Made by a program: the position numbers and the translations under genes. Positions 1 through 9,692 of a DNA stretch of 64,000 bases are shown in pieces (position 1 is the stretch's first letter; the number at the start of each line of letters is the position of its first letter). The notes below the pieces were generated by a model. It had not been told where the DNA came from, did no database searches, and worked only from the letters and a program-made list of their open reading frames with translations. This DNA comes from Cupriavidus cauae (lineage in GTDB: Bacteria; Pseudomonadota; Gammaproteobacteria; Burkholderiales; Burkholderiaceae): positions 31,841 through 95,840 of the forward strand of contig NZ_VWRN01000010.1 in the NCBI RefSeq assembly GCF_008632125.1, in the 5' to 3' direction.

Positions 1-14
1 GAGGGAAGGTATGA
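1..14 (+). CDS. Possible last codons of ftsW (partial, cut by window edge)
   Basis: ftsW normally sits directly before murG in this gene cluster. The frame ending in GGG AAG GTA TGA would give a protein ending in Gly-Lys-Val and would overlap the next ATG by 4 bp, the same arrangement seen at other junctions of the cluster. Only the last four codons are visible, so this is inference from gene order. It could also be just another copy of the mini-ORF described next. Confidence 0.3.
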
Positions 15-127
15 CCGGAACGCAGCAACGCCCGATTTCGGCGCAGGCTAACTTCCTGCGCCAGCAGGAAGTTAAGCGAAGCGGCCGAAGCCAAAACAGC
101 GTGTTGATGCGTGGAGGGAAGGTATGA
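11..127 (+). CDS. 38-codon mini-ORF, first repeat copy
   Basis: ATG is preceded by a good Shine-Dalgarno-like GGAGGGAAGG, and the TGA overlaps the ATG of the next mini-ORF. The peptide begins MTGTQQR, resembling the MurG start MSSTQPR. It continues into a basic tail ending LMRGGKV that looks like an FtsW C-terminus. I infer that the unit arose by joining the start of murG to the end of ftsW. Nothing shows whether the peptide is made or stable; its translation might merely pass ribosomes on towards murG. Confidence 0.35.
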   Translation: MTGTQQRPISAQANFLRQQEVKRSGRSQNSVLMRGGKV

Positions 128-240
128 CCGGAACGCAGCAACGCCCGATTTCGGCGCAGGCTAACTTCCTGCGCCAGCAGGAAGTTAAGCGAAGCGGCCG
201 AAGCCAAAACAGCGTGTTGATGCGTGGAGGGAAGGTATGA
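124..240 (+). CDS. 38-codon mini-ORF, second repeat copy
   Basis: This is an exact duplicate of the preceding mini-ORF at nucleotide and peptide level. It overlaps the previous stop and the murG ATG by 4 bp on each side, so ribosomes could re-initiate from one frame to the next and finally on murG. No homologous domain is recognised. Translation is possible given the same GGAGGGAAGG signal, but function is unknown. Confidence 0.35.
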   Translation: MTGTQQRPISAQANFLRQQEVKRSGRSQNSVLMRGGKV

Positions 241-1313
241 GTTCCACGCAGCCACGCACCCTGCTCGTGATGGCGGGCGGCACCGGGGGCCATGTGTTCC
301 CGGGGCTCGCCGTCGCGCATGCGCTGCGCGCGCAGGGCTGGCGCGTGGTCTGGCTCGGCAACCGCACCGGCATGGAAGCGACCCTGGTGCCGAAGCACGA
401 CATCCCGATGGAGTTCATCCAGTTCGGCGGGTTGCGCGGCAAGGGGCTGCTGACCAAGCTGCTGCTGCCCCTGAACCTGCTGCGCGCGTTCTGGCAGAGC
501 ATCGGCGCGCTGCGCCGGGTGCGCCCGAGCGTGGTGCTCGGCATGGGCGGCTACATCACCTTCCCGGCCGGCATGATGGCCTCGCTGCTGGGCCGGCCGC
601 TGGTGCTGCACGAGCAGAACTCGATCGCCGGGCTCGCCAACAAGGTGCTGGCCAAGGTCGCCGACCGCGTGCTGTGCGCGTTTCCGCAGACGCTGCCCGG
701 CGCCGAGTGGACCGGCAATCCGGTGCGCGAGGAAGTGGCGGCGCTGATCGAGCCGGCGGCGCGCTACGACGCCCGCCAGGGTCCGCTGCGGCTGCTGGTG
801 GTCGGCGGCAGCCTCGGCGCGGCGGCGCTCAATGCGGTGGTCCCGCAGGCGCTGGCGCTGCTGCCGGAAGGCGAGCGGCCGCTGGTGCGGCACCAGGCCG
901 GCGTCAAGCAGATCGACACGCTGCGGGCGAACTACGCCGCGGCAGGGGTCGCGGCCGAAGCGGTGCCCTTCATCGACGACATGGCGCAGGCGTATGCCGA
1001 CGCCGATCTGGTGATCTGCCGCGCCGGCGCGATGACGGTATCGGAAGTGGCGGCCGCCGGCGTGGCCGCGCTGTTCGTGCCGTTCCCGCATGCGGTGGAC
1101 GACCACCAGACCACCAACGCGCGCTTCCTGTCGGAACAGGGCGCCGCGCTGCTGGTGCAACAGAACGCATTGACCGCGGAAGGGCTGGCGCAGACGCTGG
1201 CCCGGCTGTCGCGGCCGCAACTGAAAGAGATGGCGCAGCGTGCGCGCGGACTCGCCAAGCCGGATGCGACCCGGCGCGTGGCGCAGGTCTGCAGCGAGCT
1301 GGCCAGGGATTAG
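237..1313 (+). CDS. murG: UDP-GlcNAc:lipid I GlcNAc transferase MurG
   Basis: MurG transfers GlcNAc from UDP-GlcNAc to lipid I on the inner face of the cytoplasmic membrane, giving lipid II for peptidoglycan. The 358-residue protein has the usual family length. The first glycine-rich loop GGTGGH is at residues 14-19, a second G-rich loop (VGGSLGA) begins the C-terminal Rossmann half, and the donor-binding segment [10 protein letters not shown] with the following [12 protein letters not shown] is intact. The ATG overlaps the stop of a repeated mini-ORF by 4 bp, and GGAGGGAAGG gives a strong ribosome site. It lies in the order expected for the dcw cluster, ahead of murC. Confidence 0.97.
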   Translation: MSSTQPRTLLVMAGGTGGHVFPGLAVAHALRAQGWRVVWLGNRTGMEATLVPKHDIPMEFIQFGGLRGKGLLTKLLLPLNLLRAFWQSIGALRRVRPSVVLGMGGYITFPAGMMASLLGRPLVLHEQNSIAGLANKVLAKVADRVLCAFPQTLPGAEWTGNPVREEVAALIEPAARYDARQGPLRLLVVGGSLGAAALNAVVPQALALLPEGERPLVRHQAGVKQIDTLRANYAAAGVAAEAVPFIDDMAQAYADADLVICRAGAMTVSEVAAAGVAALFVPFPHAVDDHQTTNARFLSEQGAALLVQQNALTAEGLAQTLARLSRPQLKEMAQRARGLAKPDATRRVAQVCSELARD

Positions 1314-1391
1314 CCAGGGATTAGCCAGGGATTTGGCAGGAATGAGCACGGGGAACCGAGGGATCGAGGTCCACCGACAAGCAACGGATTC

Positions 1392-2915
1392 ATGAAGCAT
1401 ATCGTCAAGAACATCCACTTCGTAGGCATCGGCGGCGCCGGCATGAGCGGCATCGCCGAGGTGCTGCTCAATCTCGGCTACCGGGTGTCCGGTTCCGACA
1501 TGGGCAGCAACGCCGCGACGCGACGCCTGACCGCGCTGGGCGCGACGGTGATGCACGGCCATGACGCCGCGCATATCGCCGGCGCCAACGCGGTGGTGGT
1601 GTCGACCGCCGTCAGCGGCGACAACCCCGAGGTGCTGGCCGCGCGCGCCAAGCGCATTCCGGTGGTGCCGCGCGCGGTGATGCTGGCCGAGCTGATGCGC
1701 CTGAAGCAGGGCGTCGCGATCGCCGGCACGCACGGCAAGACCACCACCACCAGCCTGGTGGCGTCGGTGCTGGCCGAGGGCGGACTCGATCCGACCTTCG
1801 TGATCGGCGGCCGGCTGAACTCGGCCGGCGCCAACGCGCGGCTGGGCACCGGCGACTTCATCGTCGCCGAGGCGGACGAATCGGACGCGTCGTTCCTGAA
1901 CCTGTTCCCGGTGATCGAGGTCATCACCAATATCGACGCCGACCACATGGACACCTACGGGCATGACTTTGCCCGTCTGAAGCAGGCCTTCATCGAATTC
2001 ACGCAGCGGCTGCCGTTCTACGGCATCGCGGTGCTGTGCGTCGACGACCCGAACGTGCGCGAGATCCTGCCGTTCGTGTCCAAGCCGGTGGTGCGCTACG
2101 GCTTCGCCGAGGATGCCCAGGTGCGCGCGGTCAACGCCCGCGCGGTCGACGGCCAGATGCATTTCACGGTGCTGCGCCAGCTGAACAACCATGCCGAGCC
2201 GCCGCTCGACGTGGTGCTGAACCTGCCGGGCCTGCACAACGTGCAGAACGCGCTGGCGGCGATCGCGATCGCCACCGAGCTGGAGGTGCCCGACGCCGCC
2301 ATCGTCAAGGCGCTGCGCGAATTCCACGGCGTCGGCCGGCGCTTCCAGCGCTACGGCGAGGTCGCCTGCGCGGACGGCAGCGGCACCTTCACGCTGGTCG
2401 ACGACTACGGCCATCACCCGGTCGAGATGGCCGCGACGCTGGCCGCCGCCCGCGGCGCGTTCCCGGGCCGCCGCCTGGTGCTGGCGTTCCAGCCGCATCG
2501 CTTCACGCGCACGCGCGACTGCTTCGAGGACTTCGTCAAGGTGCTCGGCACCGTCGACGCGCTGCTGCTGGCCGAGGTCTACGCGGCCGGCGAGGCGCCG
2601 ATCGTGGCCGCCGACGGCCGCGCGTTGACGCGCGCGCTGCGCGTCGCCGGCAAGGTCGAGCCGGTCTTCGTCGAGCAGATCGACGACATGCCGCAAGCGG
2701 TCCTGGACGCGGCGCGTCCGGGCGACGTGGTGGTGACGATGGGCGCCGGCACGATCGGCGCGGTGCCGGGCCTGCTGGTGTCGGGCCAGGCCGCGGCGTC
2801 GGCGGCATCGTCCTCCGCGGCATCGGCGGCATCTTCCCCTTCGCAACCCGCTGCCTCGTCAGCGTCGCAACAACCGCAGCAAGCGGCCGTGCCGCAAGCC
2901 GGAGGCCAGGCATGA
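1392..2915 (+). CDS. murC: UDP-N-acetylmuramate--L-alanine ligase MurC
   Basis: MurC adds the first amino acid, L-Ala, to UDP-MurNAc using ATP in the cytoplasm. The N-terminal UDP-binding loop GIGGAGMSG lies at about residues 12-20 and the Mur-ligase P-loop GTHGKTT at 112-118. The family segment DDYGHHPVE is present in the C-terminal half. At 507 residues it is longer than usual because of a low-complexity tail of about 40 residues, rich in Ala, Ser and Gln, with no counterpart in the catalytic core. The stop overlaps the ddlB start in an ATGA, indicating coupled translation. About 80 bp separate it from murG. Confidence 0.97.
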   Translation: MKHIVKNIHFVGIGGAGMSGIAEVLLNLGYRVSGSDMGSNAATRRLTALGATVMHGHDAAHIAGANAVVVSTAVSGDNPEVLAARAKRIPVVPRAVMLAELMRLKQGVAIAGTHGKTTTTSLVASVLAEGGLDPTFVIGGRLNSAGANARLGTGDFIVAEADESDASFLNLFPVIEVITNIDADHMDTYGHDFARLKQAFIEFTQRLPFYGIAVLCVDDPNVREILPFVSKPVVRYGFAEDAQVRAVNARAVDGQMHFTVLRQLNNHAEPPLDVVLNLPGLHNVQNALAAIAIATELEVPDAAIVKALREFHGVGRRFQRYGEVACADGSGTFTLVDDYGHHPVEMAATLAAARGAFPGRRLVLAFQPHRFTRTRDCFEDFVKVLGTVDALLLAEVYAAGEAPIVAADGRALTRALRVAGKVEPVFVEQIDDMPQAVLDAARPGDVVVTMGAGTIGAVPGLLVSGQAAASAASSSAASAASSPSQPAASSASQQPQQAAVPQAGGQA

Positions 2916-3904
2916 GCTTTGTCACCAATCCCCAAATCGATCCGAAGACGCTCGGCAAGGTCGGCGTGCTGATGGGCGGCCGTTCGGCCGAACGCGAAAT
3001 CTCGCTGCTGTCCGGCCAAGGCGTGCTGGCCGCGCTGCAGTCGCGCGGCGTCGACGCGCATGCCTTCGATCCGGCGCTGCGCAGCGTCGCCGAACTGGCC
3101 GCGGCCGGCTTTGACCGCGTCTTCATCGCGCTGCACGGCCGCTACGGCGAGGACGGCACCATGCAGGGCCTGCTCGAGCAGCTGGGCATTCCGTACACCG
3201 GCAGCGGCGTGCTGGCCTCCGCGCTGGCGATGGACAAGCCCGCCACCAAGCGGCTGTGGAGCACGCATGGGCTGCCGACCCCGCGCTTCGCGATGCTGAC
3301 GGCCGACTGCACCGAGCGCGAGTTCGACGCGGTGGCGGCGGATCTCGGCCTGCCGCTGATCGTCAAGCCGGCGCGGGAAGGCTCGTCGATCGGACTGACC
3401 AAGGTGACAGAGGCGAGCCAGATGCGCGCCGCCTACGAGAAGGCCGCGGCGCTGGACAACGACGTGATCGCCGAAGCGTTCATCGACGGTGCCGAGCTGA
3501 CCTGCCCGATCGTCGGCGAGGGCCGCGACGCGGTCGCGCTGCCGGTGATCCGCATCGTCGCGCCCGACGCCAACTACGACTATCAAAACAAGTACTTCAC
3601 GGACGTTACCCAGTACCTGTGCCCGGCGAACCTGGGCGATGCGCTGGAGCAGCGCGTGCGCAGCCTCGCGGTCGAGGCCTTCCGCGTGCTGGGCTGCCGC
3701 GGCTGGGCGCGTGCCGACGTGATGCTGACCGCCGACGGCCAGCCCTACCTGCTGGAGATGAACACCTCGCCCGGCATGACCGGCCATTCGCTGGTGCCGA
3801 TGTCGGCGCGGGCGGCCGGCATCAGCTACGAGGACTTCGTGCTGCAGGTGGTCGCCGCGGCGACGCTGGACCTGCATCCGAACGAGCACTGGAAACCCGA
3901 ATAA
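2912..3904 (+). CDS. ddlB: D-alanine--D-alanine ligase DdlB
   Basis: DdlB joins two D-Ala for the peptidoglycan stem peptide. The 330-residue protein has the ATP-grasp order: N-terminal [15 protein letters not shown], the small loop [12 protein letters not shown], and the metal/ATP site [20 protein letters not shown] with the ending [11 protein letters not shown]. The start is set by the ATGA overlap with murC. The frame is open far upstream, but that part is antiparallel noise inside murC. Position between murC and ftsQ is the classical dcw order. Confidence 0.97.
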   Translation: MSFVTNPQIDPKTLGKVGVLMGGRSAEREISLLSGQGVLAALQSRGVDAHAFDPALRSVAELAAAGFDRVFIALHGRYGEDGTMQGLLEQLGIPYTGSGVLASALAMDKPATKRLWSTHGLPTPRFAMLTADCTEREFDAVAADLGLPLIVKPAREGSSIGLTKVTEASQMRAAYEKAAALDNDVIAEAFIDGAELTCPIVGEGRDAVALPVIRIVAPDANYDYQNKYFTDVTQYLCPANLGDALEQRVRSLAVEAFRVLGCRGWARADVMLTADGQPYLLEMNTSPGMTGHSLVPMSARAAGISYEDFVLQVVAAATLDLHPNEHWKPE

Positions 3905-3952
3905 CCCGCGGCTGACCCCGTACAACGAAGCCATCGCGCACCCCGAACCGAC

Positions 3953-4879
3953 ATGTGGCACAACGCACGCCTGCTGAACCTGATCGCCACCACGCTCTAC
4001 GCCGTGGTGGTGGTGATGGCGCTCGCGGCCGGCCTGATGTGGCTGGCGCAGCGGCCGGTGTTCGCGATCACCCATGTCGAGCTGGCGCCGATGTACGGCG
4101 GCACGCTGCGCCACGTCAATGCGCCCGCGGTGCGGGCCAACGCGCTGGGCAAGCTGTCGGGCAACTTCTTCACGCTGGACCTGGACGCCGCGCGCCAGGC
4201 CTTCGAGTCCGTGCCCTGGGTGCGCAAGGCCAGCGTGCGGCGCGAATGGCCGAGCGGCCTGACGGTCAGGATCGAGGAACACGAGGCGCTGGGCACCTGG
4301 GGCGCGCCCGATACCGGGCGGTTGATCAATACCTATGGCGAGCTGTTCGTGGCCAATCCCGCCGAGGCGGAAGAGGACGCCCGGCTCCTCGCGCTCGATG
4401 GTCCGCCCGGCAGCGAGGCGGATGTCGTCGACAAACTCGAGATCATGCGCGAGTGGTTCCGGCCGTTGAAGGCCGAGCCGCTCGCGGTGACGTTGTCCGG
4501 GCGTTACGCCTGGCGGGCCAGGCTGTCCAACGGCATGGTGGTCGAATTCGGACGGGAACAGACCGACCTTGACCGGATGGCGATGGAGGAACGCGTCAAG
4601 CGTTTCGTCATCGCCTGGCCGCAGGTGACGGAGCAGTGGGGCAAGCAGATCGAGTACGCGGATTTGCGCTATCCGAACGGGTTTGCCATCCGGGCAGCCA
4701 ATGTCCGCTTCCTGACCGAGGCCCAGGCGGCAGCCGCCGCCAAGGCCCGCGAGCAGGGGACGAGCAATGCGAACGGCGCCAACCGTGCCAATGCCAATGC
4801 AACTGGCGCGAAGCGTGGTCCGGCTTCCAACAACAATCCGACGCGACTGAGAAAAGAGAACGCGGAGAAAACCCGATGA
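3953..4879 (+). CDS. ftsQ: Cell division protein FtsQ
   Basis: FtsQ is a bitopic divisome protein that links early and late division proteins through FtsB and FtsL. A short N-terminus is followed by one membrane helix at about residues 9-32. A POTRA domain follows (roughly FAITHVEL to TVRIEEH), then a periplasmic beta domain with EYADLRYPNGFAI near the end. The 308-residue length includes an Asn/Ala-rich, then basic C-terminal tail of about 40 residues that looks disordered. Its stop overlaps the ftsA start by 4 bp. The ribosome site is weak, so translation may depend on coupling within the operon. Confidence 0.94.
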   Translation: MWHNARLLNLIATTLYAVVVVMALAAGLMWLAQRPVFAITHVELAPMYGGTLRHVNAPAVRANALGKLSGNFFTLDLDAARQAFESVPWVRKASVRREWPSGLTVRIEEHEALGTWGAPDTGRLINTYGELFVANPAEAEEDARLLALDGPPGSEADVVDKLEIMREWFRPLKAEPLAVTLSGRYAWRARLSNGMVVEFGREQTDLDRMAMEERVKRFVIAWPQVTEQWGKQIEYADLRYPNGFAIRAANVRFLTEAQAAAAAKAREQGTSNANGANRANANATGAKRGPASNNNPTRLRKENAEKTR

Positions 4880-6108
4880 GCAAGGAATACAAGGACCTGT
4901 TGGTTGGTCTGGACATCGGCACCTCGAAGGTGGCGGCGGTGGTTGCGGAATTGCGCCCCGACGGCAGCTACGAAGTGATCGGGATGGGCCAATCCGAGTC
5001 CAAGGGGTTGAAGAAAGGGGTCGTGGTCAATATCGAGGCCACCGTGCAGTCGATCCAGAAGGCGCTCGAGGAAGCCGAGCTGATGGCCGACTGCAAGATT
5101 TCCGAGGTCTTCACCGGCATTGCCGGCAGCCACATCCGCTCGTTCAACTCGAGCGGCATGGTGGCGATCAAGGACAAGGAGGTGACCCAGACCGATGTGG
5201 CGCGGGTCATCGAAACGGCGAAGGCGGTCAACATTCCGACCGACCAGCAGATCCTGCACATCCTGACCCAGGAATTCATCATCGACGGCCAGGAGGACGT
5301 GCGCGAGCCGATCGGCATGAGCGGCATCCGCCTGGAGGTCAAGGTCCATATCGTGACGGGCGCGGTCAGCGCGGCGCAGAACATCGTCAAATGCGTGCGC
5401 CGCTGCGGGCTGGAGGTACACGACCTGATCCTGCAGCCGCTGGCGTCGAGCCTGGCGGTGCTGACCGAGGACGAGAAGGAGCTCGGCGTGGTGCTGGTCG
5501 ACATCGGCGGCGGCACCACCGACATCGCGATCTTCAGCGAAGGCGCGATCCGCCATACCGCGGTGATTCCGATCGCCGGCGACCAGATCACCAACGACAT
5601 CGCGATGGCGCTGCGCACGCCGACGCCCGATGCCGAGGACATCAAGATCCAGTACGGCATCGCCAAGCAGGCGATCGCCGATCCGGAGGAAATGATCGAG
5701 GTGCCGGGTGTGGGCGATCGCGGCACGCGCACGCTGTCGCGCCAGGCGCTGGCGGCGGTGATCGAGCCGCGCATCGAGGAGCTGTACTCGCTGGTGCATC
5801 AGGTCGTGCGCGAGTCCGGCTACGAGGAATTGCTGTCGTCCGGCATCGTGATCACCGGCGGCACCGCAATGATGCCCGGCATGGTGGAACTGGGAGAGGA
5901 CATCTTCCTCAAACCGGTTCGGGTTGGCGTTCCGGAGTACCGCGGCAATCTGCACGAGGTGGTCAAGAGCCCGCGCTACTCGACGGTGATGGGCCTGCTG
6001 CTGGAAGGCCGCGTGCAACGGATGCGCGGACGCAAGGTCGCGGTGCAGAGCGGTTCGGTCAAGCAGATCTGGACGCGCATGAAGGAATGGTTCGTCGGCA
6101 ATTTCTGA
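4876..6108 (+). CDS. ftsA: Cell division protein FtsA
   Basis: FtsA is the actin-like ATPase that tethers FtsZ filaments to the membrane and recruits later division proteins. The 410-residue protein shows phosphate-binding segment VGLDIGTSKV near residue 10 and the second signature LVDIGGGTTDIA. The C-terminal amphipathic helix (VKQIWTRMKEWFVGNF) is the membrane-targeting sequence. The start codon is fixed by the 4-bp overlap with ftsQ. Family length is normal and no residues look missing. Confidence 0.97.
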   Translation: MSKEYKDLLVGLDIGTSKVAAVVAELRPDGSYEVIGMGQSESKGLKKGVVVNIEATVQSIQKALEEAELMADCKISEVFTGIAGSHIRSFNSSGMVAIKDKEVTQTDVARVIETAKAVNIPTDQQILHILTQEFIIDGQEDVREPIGMSGIRLEVKVHIVTGAVSAAQNIVKCVRRCGLEVHDLILQPLASSLAVLTEDEKELGVVLVDIGGGTTDIAIFSEGAIRHTAVIPIAGDQITNDIAMALRTPTPDAEDIKIQYGIAKQAIADPEEMIEVPGVGDRGTRTLSRQALAAVIEPRIEELYSLVHQVVRESGYEELLSSGIVITGGTAMMPGMVELGEDIFLKPVRVGVPEYRGNLHEVVKSPRYSTVMGLLLEGRVQRMRGRKVAVQSGSVKQIWTRMKEWFVGNF

Positions 6109-6273
6109 TCGGCCGGCATGAATTGGCGACGCGCCGTCGCCGACTGTCCACCGTGGCGGGCGCGGCGCGTTGATGGAGCAGTTTCTTTCTTTCTTTTGGT
6201 TCTTTGTTCAGGAACCAAGGGTTGCGGCGGGGAGGCCGCAGCGTTTGGCGACTGATTTTTCTCGGAGGCAGTG

Positions 6274-7467
6274 ATGGACTTTGACATGATCGAATCGGAA
6301 ATGCAGGACGGCACCATCATCAAGGTGGTCGGCGTGGGCGGCGCGGGCGGCAACGCCGTGCAGCACATGATCAACCGCGGGGTGCAGGGCGTCGAATTCA
6401 TCTGCATGAACACCGATGCGCAGGCGCTCAAGCGCTCGACCGCGGCGCGCGTGCTGCAACTGGGCAATACTGGCCTGGGCGCCGGCGCCAAGCCGGAGGT
6501 CGGCCGCACCTGCGCCGAATCGGCGCGCGAACAGATCGCCGACGCGCTGCGCGGCGCGCATATGGTCTTCATCACTGCCGGCATGGGCGGCGGCACCGGT
6601 ACCGGTGCGGCGCCGATCGTGGCGCAGGTCGCCAAGGAGATGGGCATCCTGACCGTCGGCGTGGTCAGCAAGCCGTTCGACTTCGAAGGCGCGCGCCGCG
6701 CCAAGGTCGCCGAGCACGGCTCGGCCGAGCTGGAGAACAACGTCGACTCGCTGATCGTCGTGCTCAACGAGAAGCTGTTCGAGGTGATGGGCGACGACGC
6801 CGAGATGGACAAGTGCTTCCAGTGCGCGGACGACGTGCTGCACAACGCGGTGGCCGGCATTGCCGAGATCATCAACGTGGACGGCCTGGTCAACGTCGAC
6901 TTCGAAGACGTCAAGACCGTGATGGGCGAGCAGGGCAAGGCGATGATGGGGACGGCCACGGTGTCGGGCGTCGACCGCGCGCGCCTGGCCGCCGAGCAGG
7001 CGGTCGCCAGCCCGCTGCTGGAAGGCGTGGACCTGTCCGGCGCGCGCGGCGTGCTGGTCAACATCACGGCCAGCCGCTCGCTGAAGCTGTCGGAGACCAA
7101 GGAAGTCATGAACACCATCCGCAGCTATGCCGCGGAAGATGCGACCGTGATCTTCGGTACCGTCTACGACGACTCGATGGGCGATGCGCTGCGCGTGACC
7201 GTGGTCGCCACCGGCCTGGGCCGCGCCAGCAAGAAGCAGCAGCCGATGACGCTGCTCAAGACCGGTACCGACAACATGCCGGTGCAGATGATGGCTGGCC
7301 TGCAGCATGGCTCGGCGCTGCACAGCGCGCCGGACTACAGCGGCCTCGATACGCCGGCGGTGTTCCGCAGCTCGCGCGAAACCGCGTCGGCGCACGTGGC
7401 CGCGCTGCAGGAGAAGGGTGTCGACACGTACGACATCCCCGCCTTCCTGCGCAAGCAGGCGGACTGA
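6274..7467 (+). CDS. ftsZ: Cell division protein FtsZ
   Basis: FtsZ is the tubulin-like GTPase that forms the Z ring. Counting from the ATG, the nucleotide loop GGGTGTG is at residues 105-111 and the catalytic T7 segment NVDFED at 207-212. The conserved C-terminal peptide YDIPAFLRKQAD binds FtsA and ZapD. I prefer the ATG preceded by GGAGG at 6264-6268 (5-nt spacing) over the adjacent GTG at 6271, which is too close to the ribosome site. About 165 bp of non-coding DNA, with a pyrimidine-rich stretch, separates it from ftsA, so it may have its own promoter. Confidence 0.98.
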   Translation: MDFDMIESEMQDGTIIKVVGVGGAGGNAVQHMINRGVQGVEFICMNTDAQALKRSTAARVLQLGNTGLGAGAKPEVGRTCAESAREQIADALRGAHMVFITAGMGGGTGTGAAPIVAQVAKEMGILTVGVVSKPFDFEGARRAKVAEHGSAELENNVDSLIVVLNEKLFEVMGDDAEMDKCFQCADDVLHNAVAGIAEIINVDGLVNVDFEDVKTVMGEQGKAMMGTATVSGVDRARLAAEQAVASPLLEGVDLSGARGVLVNITASRSLKLSETKEVMNTIRSYAAEDATVIFGTVYDDSMGDALRVTVVATGLGRASKKQQPMTLLKTGTDNMPVQMMAGLQHGSALHSAPDYSGLDTPAVFRSSRETASAHVAALQEKGVDTYDIPAFLRKQAD

Positions 7468-7932
7468 GCACGGCGCGACGTCGACCCACGGCGAGCCGGC
7501 TCCCCCGGCCAGCCGATCGCATCGCCGGCAGGTTGCCGGCCGCGCATCCGCGACAGCGGGGCACGATGGGCGCTCCCCATCCGCCCGTGCCGCGCTGCGG
7601 ATGACGGCCGCCGGCCTTTCGCGCGAGCGAGGAGATTGACGCCGCCCGCTGTCCTCCGTCCGCATCCCGTGCCGGGACAGGCGCGCCGCCGGCCGCCTCC
7701 CCGGACTGGTCTCCCGCCGTATCCCGGCCGGGATGTGCCTCCCGTCCGCGCGGCGAGCGCAAGCTCGCCGCGCCTGTTTTTGTCAGTTCTGCTTGCCCGC
7801 CTGTCGGCATCCGCCGACAGCGGCCCGCGCCGCCGTCCCACTTGGGATGCCGGAGGGCGGCAACTATGATGCAGACTGGGTTTGGCCAAGGCGTTCGCTG
7901 CGCCAACGCCGGGGCTGCCTGAGGAAATCGCC
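7468..7932. other. Gene-free stretch between ftsZ and the peroxiredoxin gene
   Basis: About 465 bases without a convincing coding frame. The frames that are open here are rich in Pro, Arg and Ala and have the composition of shadow frames in GC-rich DNA. No tRNA, clear terminator or sigma70 promoter could be identified with confidence. A promoter for the downstream peroxiredoxin gene probably lies in its last 100 bases. Confidence 0.5.
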
Positions 7933-8439
7933 ATGATCGAAATCGGTGCACGCGTGCCCGACGCGACGCTGTACGAGTACTTCGAAACCGAGGCCGGCGG
8001 CTGCGCGCTCGGTCCCAACGCCTTCTCGGTGGCCGAGCTGGCCAAGGGCCGCCGCATCGTCGTGTTCGGCCTGCCGGGCGCGTTCACGCCGACCTGTTCC
8101 GCCCGCCACGTGCCCGGCTTCGTCGAGCAGGCCGACGCGTTGCGCGCCGCCGGCGTCGACGAGATCTGGTGCGTGTCGGTCAACGACGCCTTTGTCATGG
8201 GCGCATGGGCGCGCGAGCAGGGCACCGCCGGCAAGGTGCGCATGCTCGGCGACGGCAGCGCCGACTGGACGCGCGCGCTGGGCCTGGAGCAGGACCTGGG
8301 CAAGCGCGGCATGGGCGTGCGCTCGCTGCGCTATGCGATGGTGATGGACGATGGCGTGGTCACGCATCTGGCCGTCGAAGCGCCGGGCGAATTCAAGGTC
8401 AGCAGCGCCGAAGCGGTGCTCGCGATGTTGCGCGGGTAA
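7933..8439 (+). CDS. Prx5-type peroxiredoxin
   Basis: A thiol peroxidase of the Prx5/redoxin family that reduces hydrogen peroxide and organic peroxides. The peroxidatic cysteine is C55 in the family motif GLPGAFTPTCS, and the length of 168 residues is typical. I chose the ATG preceded by GAGGAAATC rather than an upstream TTG in the same frame, because the N-terminus MIEIGARVPDATLYEY matches the family start. It sits alone between ftsZ and lpxC, a placement I recall from related genomes. The electron donor (thioredoxin or glutathione) cannot be told from sequence. Confidence 0.9.
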   Translation: MIEIGARVPDATLYEYFETEAGGCALGPNAFSVAELAKGRRIVVFGLPGAFTPTCSARHVPGFVEQADALRAAGVDEIWCVSVNDAFVMGAWAREQGTAGKVRMLGDGSADWTRALGLEQDLGKRGMGVRSLRYAMVMDDGVVTHLAVEAPGEFKVSSAEAVLAMLRG

Positions 8440-8480
8440 GACGGCGTTCTGTGACCTTGGTGGCTGTAGATGTCGAGATG

Positions 8481-8512
8481 GCGGCATTGGAAGTGATTCA
8501 AATGCCGCTTAT
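8481..8512 (+). terminator. Weak hairpin after the peroxiredoxin gene
   Basis: An 8-bp stem, gcggcatt with aatgccgc, has a 12-nt loop and only a short T-poor tail. It may end the peroxiredoxin transcript but is not a strong intrinsic terminator. The rest of the gap up to lpxC (8513-8692) is relatively AT-rich and contains TAAGAT at 8634-8639 as a possible -10 element without a good -35. Confidence 0.35.
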
Positions 8513-8692
8513 CCGGTCTTCTGCGGCGATTTTTTCGCCATCCCCCGCATCTTTTCCGGGCCTTTAACCGTCGAATGCCACACCGTTAACACGACGAAAC
8601 AAAACTGGTGCAGCGCAATATGTTTGCCGGTGGTAAGATACGGTTTATCAGATCTCAAGCCCGATAGATTTTAATAATTAGCAGAGGCCGTC

Positions 8693-9610
8693 ATGCTCAA
8701 ACAGCGCACTATCAAGTCCCTGGTCAAGACCGTTGGCATTGGCTTGCACTCGGGCCGTAAAGTGACGCTGACATTGCGGCCCGCCCCGACCGATACCGGC
8801 ATCGTTTTCACCCGCGTCGACCTGCCCGAGCCGGTCGAGATCCCGGTGAAGGCCTCGGCCATCGGCGACACGCGCCTGGCATCCGTGCTGCAGAAGAACG
8901 GCGCGCGCGTTTCCACCATCGAACACCTGATGTCCGCCTGCGCGGGCCTGGGTATCGACAACCTGTTCGTCGACGTCGACGCCGAGGAAATTCCGATCAT
9001 GGACGGCAGCGCCGCGTCCTTCGTGTTCCTGCTGCAGTCGGCGGGCATCGAGGAGCAGCCGGCGGCCAAGCGCTTCATCCGCGTCAAGAAGGCGGTGGAA
9101 GTGCGCGAGGGCGACAAGCTGGCGCGGCTCGAACCCTACTTCGGCTTCAAGCTGTCGTTCACCATCGACTTCCGCCATCCGGCGGTCGACAAGACCGGCC
9201 AGACCTTCGAGATCGATTTCGGCGACACCAGCTATGTCCGCGAGATCGCGCGGGCGCGCACCTTCGGCTTCGCGCACGAGGTCGAGGCGCTGCGCGAGAT
9301 GGGTCTCGCCCGCGGCGGCAGCCTCGACAATGCGATCGTGCTCGACGAGCACCGCATGCTGAACAACGAGGAACTGCGCTACGGCGACGAGTTCGTGCGC
9401 CACAAGATCCTCGACGCGATCGGCGATCTCTATGTGGTTGGCCATCCGCTGATCGGCGCCTACGTCGCCAACAAGTCCGGCCACGGGCTGAACAACCAGC
9501 TGCTGCGCGCGCTGCTGGCCGACGAGCAGGCCTACGAGATCGTCAGCTTCGAGCGCCAGGAAGAGGCCCCGGCCGCCTTCCTGCCGCAGCTGCAGCCGGC
9601 CTTCGCCTGA
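8693..9610 (+). CDS. lpxC: UDP-3-O-acyl-N-acetylglucosamine deacetylase LpxC
   Basis: LpxC carries out the first committed step of lipid A synthesis, a zinc-dependent deacetylation in the cytoplasm. The zinc ligands H78, H237 and D241 (EHLMSA and [10 protein letters not shown]) and catalytic H264 (SGHGLNNQ) are all visible at the family positions. The 305-residue length is normal. The start codon follows a GAGG ribosome site. Placement between the ftsZ region and dciA/secA is the usual proteobacterial order. Confidence 0.98.
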   Translation: MLKQRTIKSLVKTVGIGLHSGRKVTLTLRPAPTDTGIVFTRVDLPEPVEIPVKASAIGDTRLASVLQKNGARVSTIEHLMSACAGLGIDNLFVDVDAEEIPIMDGSAASFVFLLQSAGIEEQPAAKRFIRVKKAVEVREGDKLARLEPYFGFKLSFTIDFRHPAVDKTGQTFEIDFGDTSYVREIARARTFGFAHEVEALREMGLARGGSLDNAIVLDEHRMLNNEELRYGDEFVRHKILDAIGDLYVVGHPLIGAYVANKSGHGLNNQLLRALLADEQAYEIVSFERQEEAPAAFLPQLQPAFA

Positions 9611-9692
9611 CGCAGGCGCGCCGCCCGGCGCGCTCGCTTTTCCCCAGGCTTTTCCCCTTGTTCTTCCGCTGGCTTTCCCGCCGGCGGTTCCG

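Larger units (their letters stand above)
1..240. repeat. Perfect 113-bp tandem repeat in front of murG
   Basis: Bases 1-113 and 114-226 are identical at every position, and 227-240 start a third copy that runs into the murG start. The array begins at the window edge, so more copies may lie to the left. Each unit holds a 10-bp inverted repeat (taacttcctg / caggaagtta, loop of 6) and a purine-rich GGAGGGAAGGT before an ATGA. Because the period is not a multiple of three, each unit's reading frame ends in TGA exactly where the next ATG starts. Confidence 0.95.

Noticed and set aside
7468..7932. Short open frames between ftsZ and the peroxiredoxin gene
   Set aside because: Pro/Arg/Ala-rich composition, no ribosome sites and no recognisable motif.
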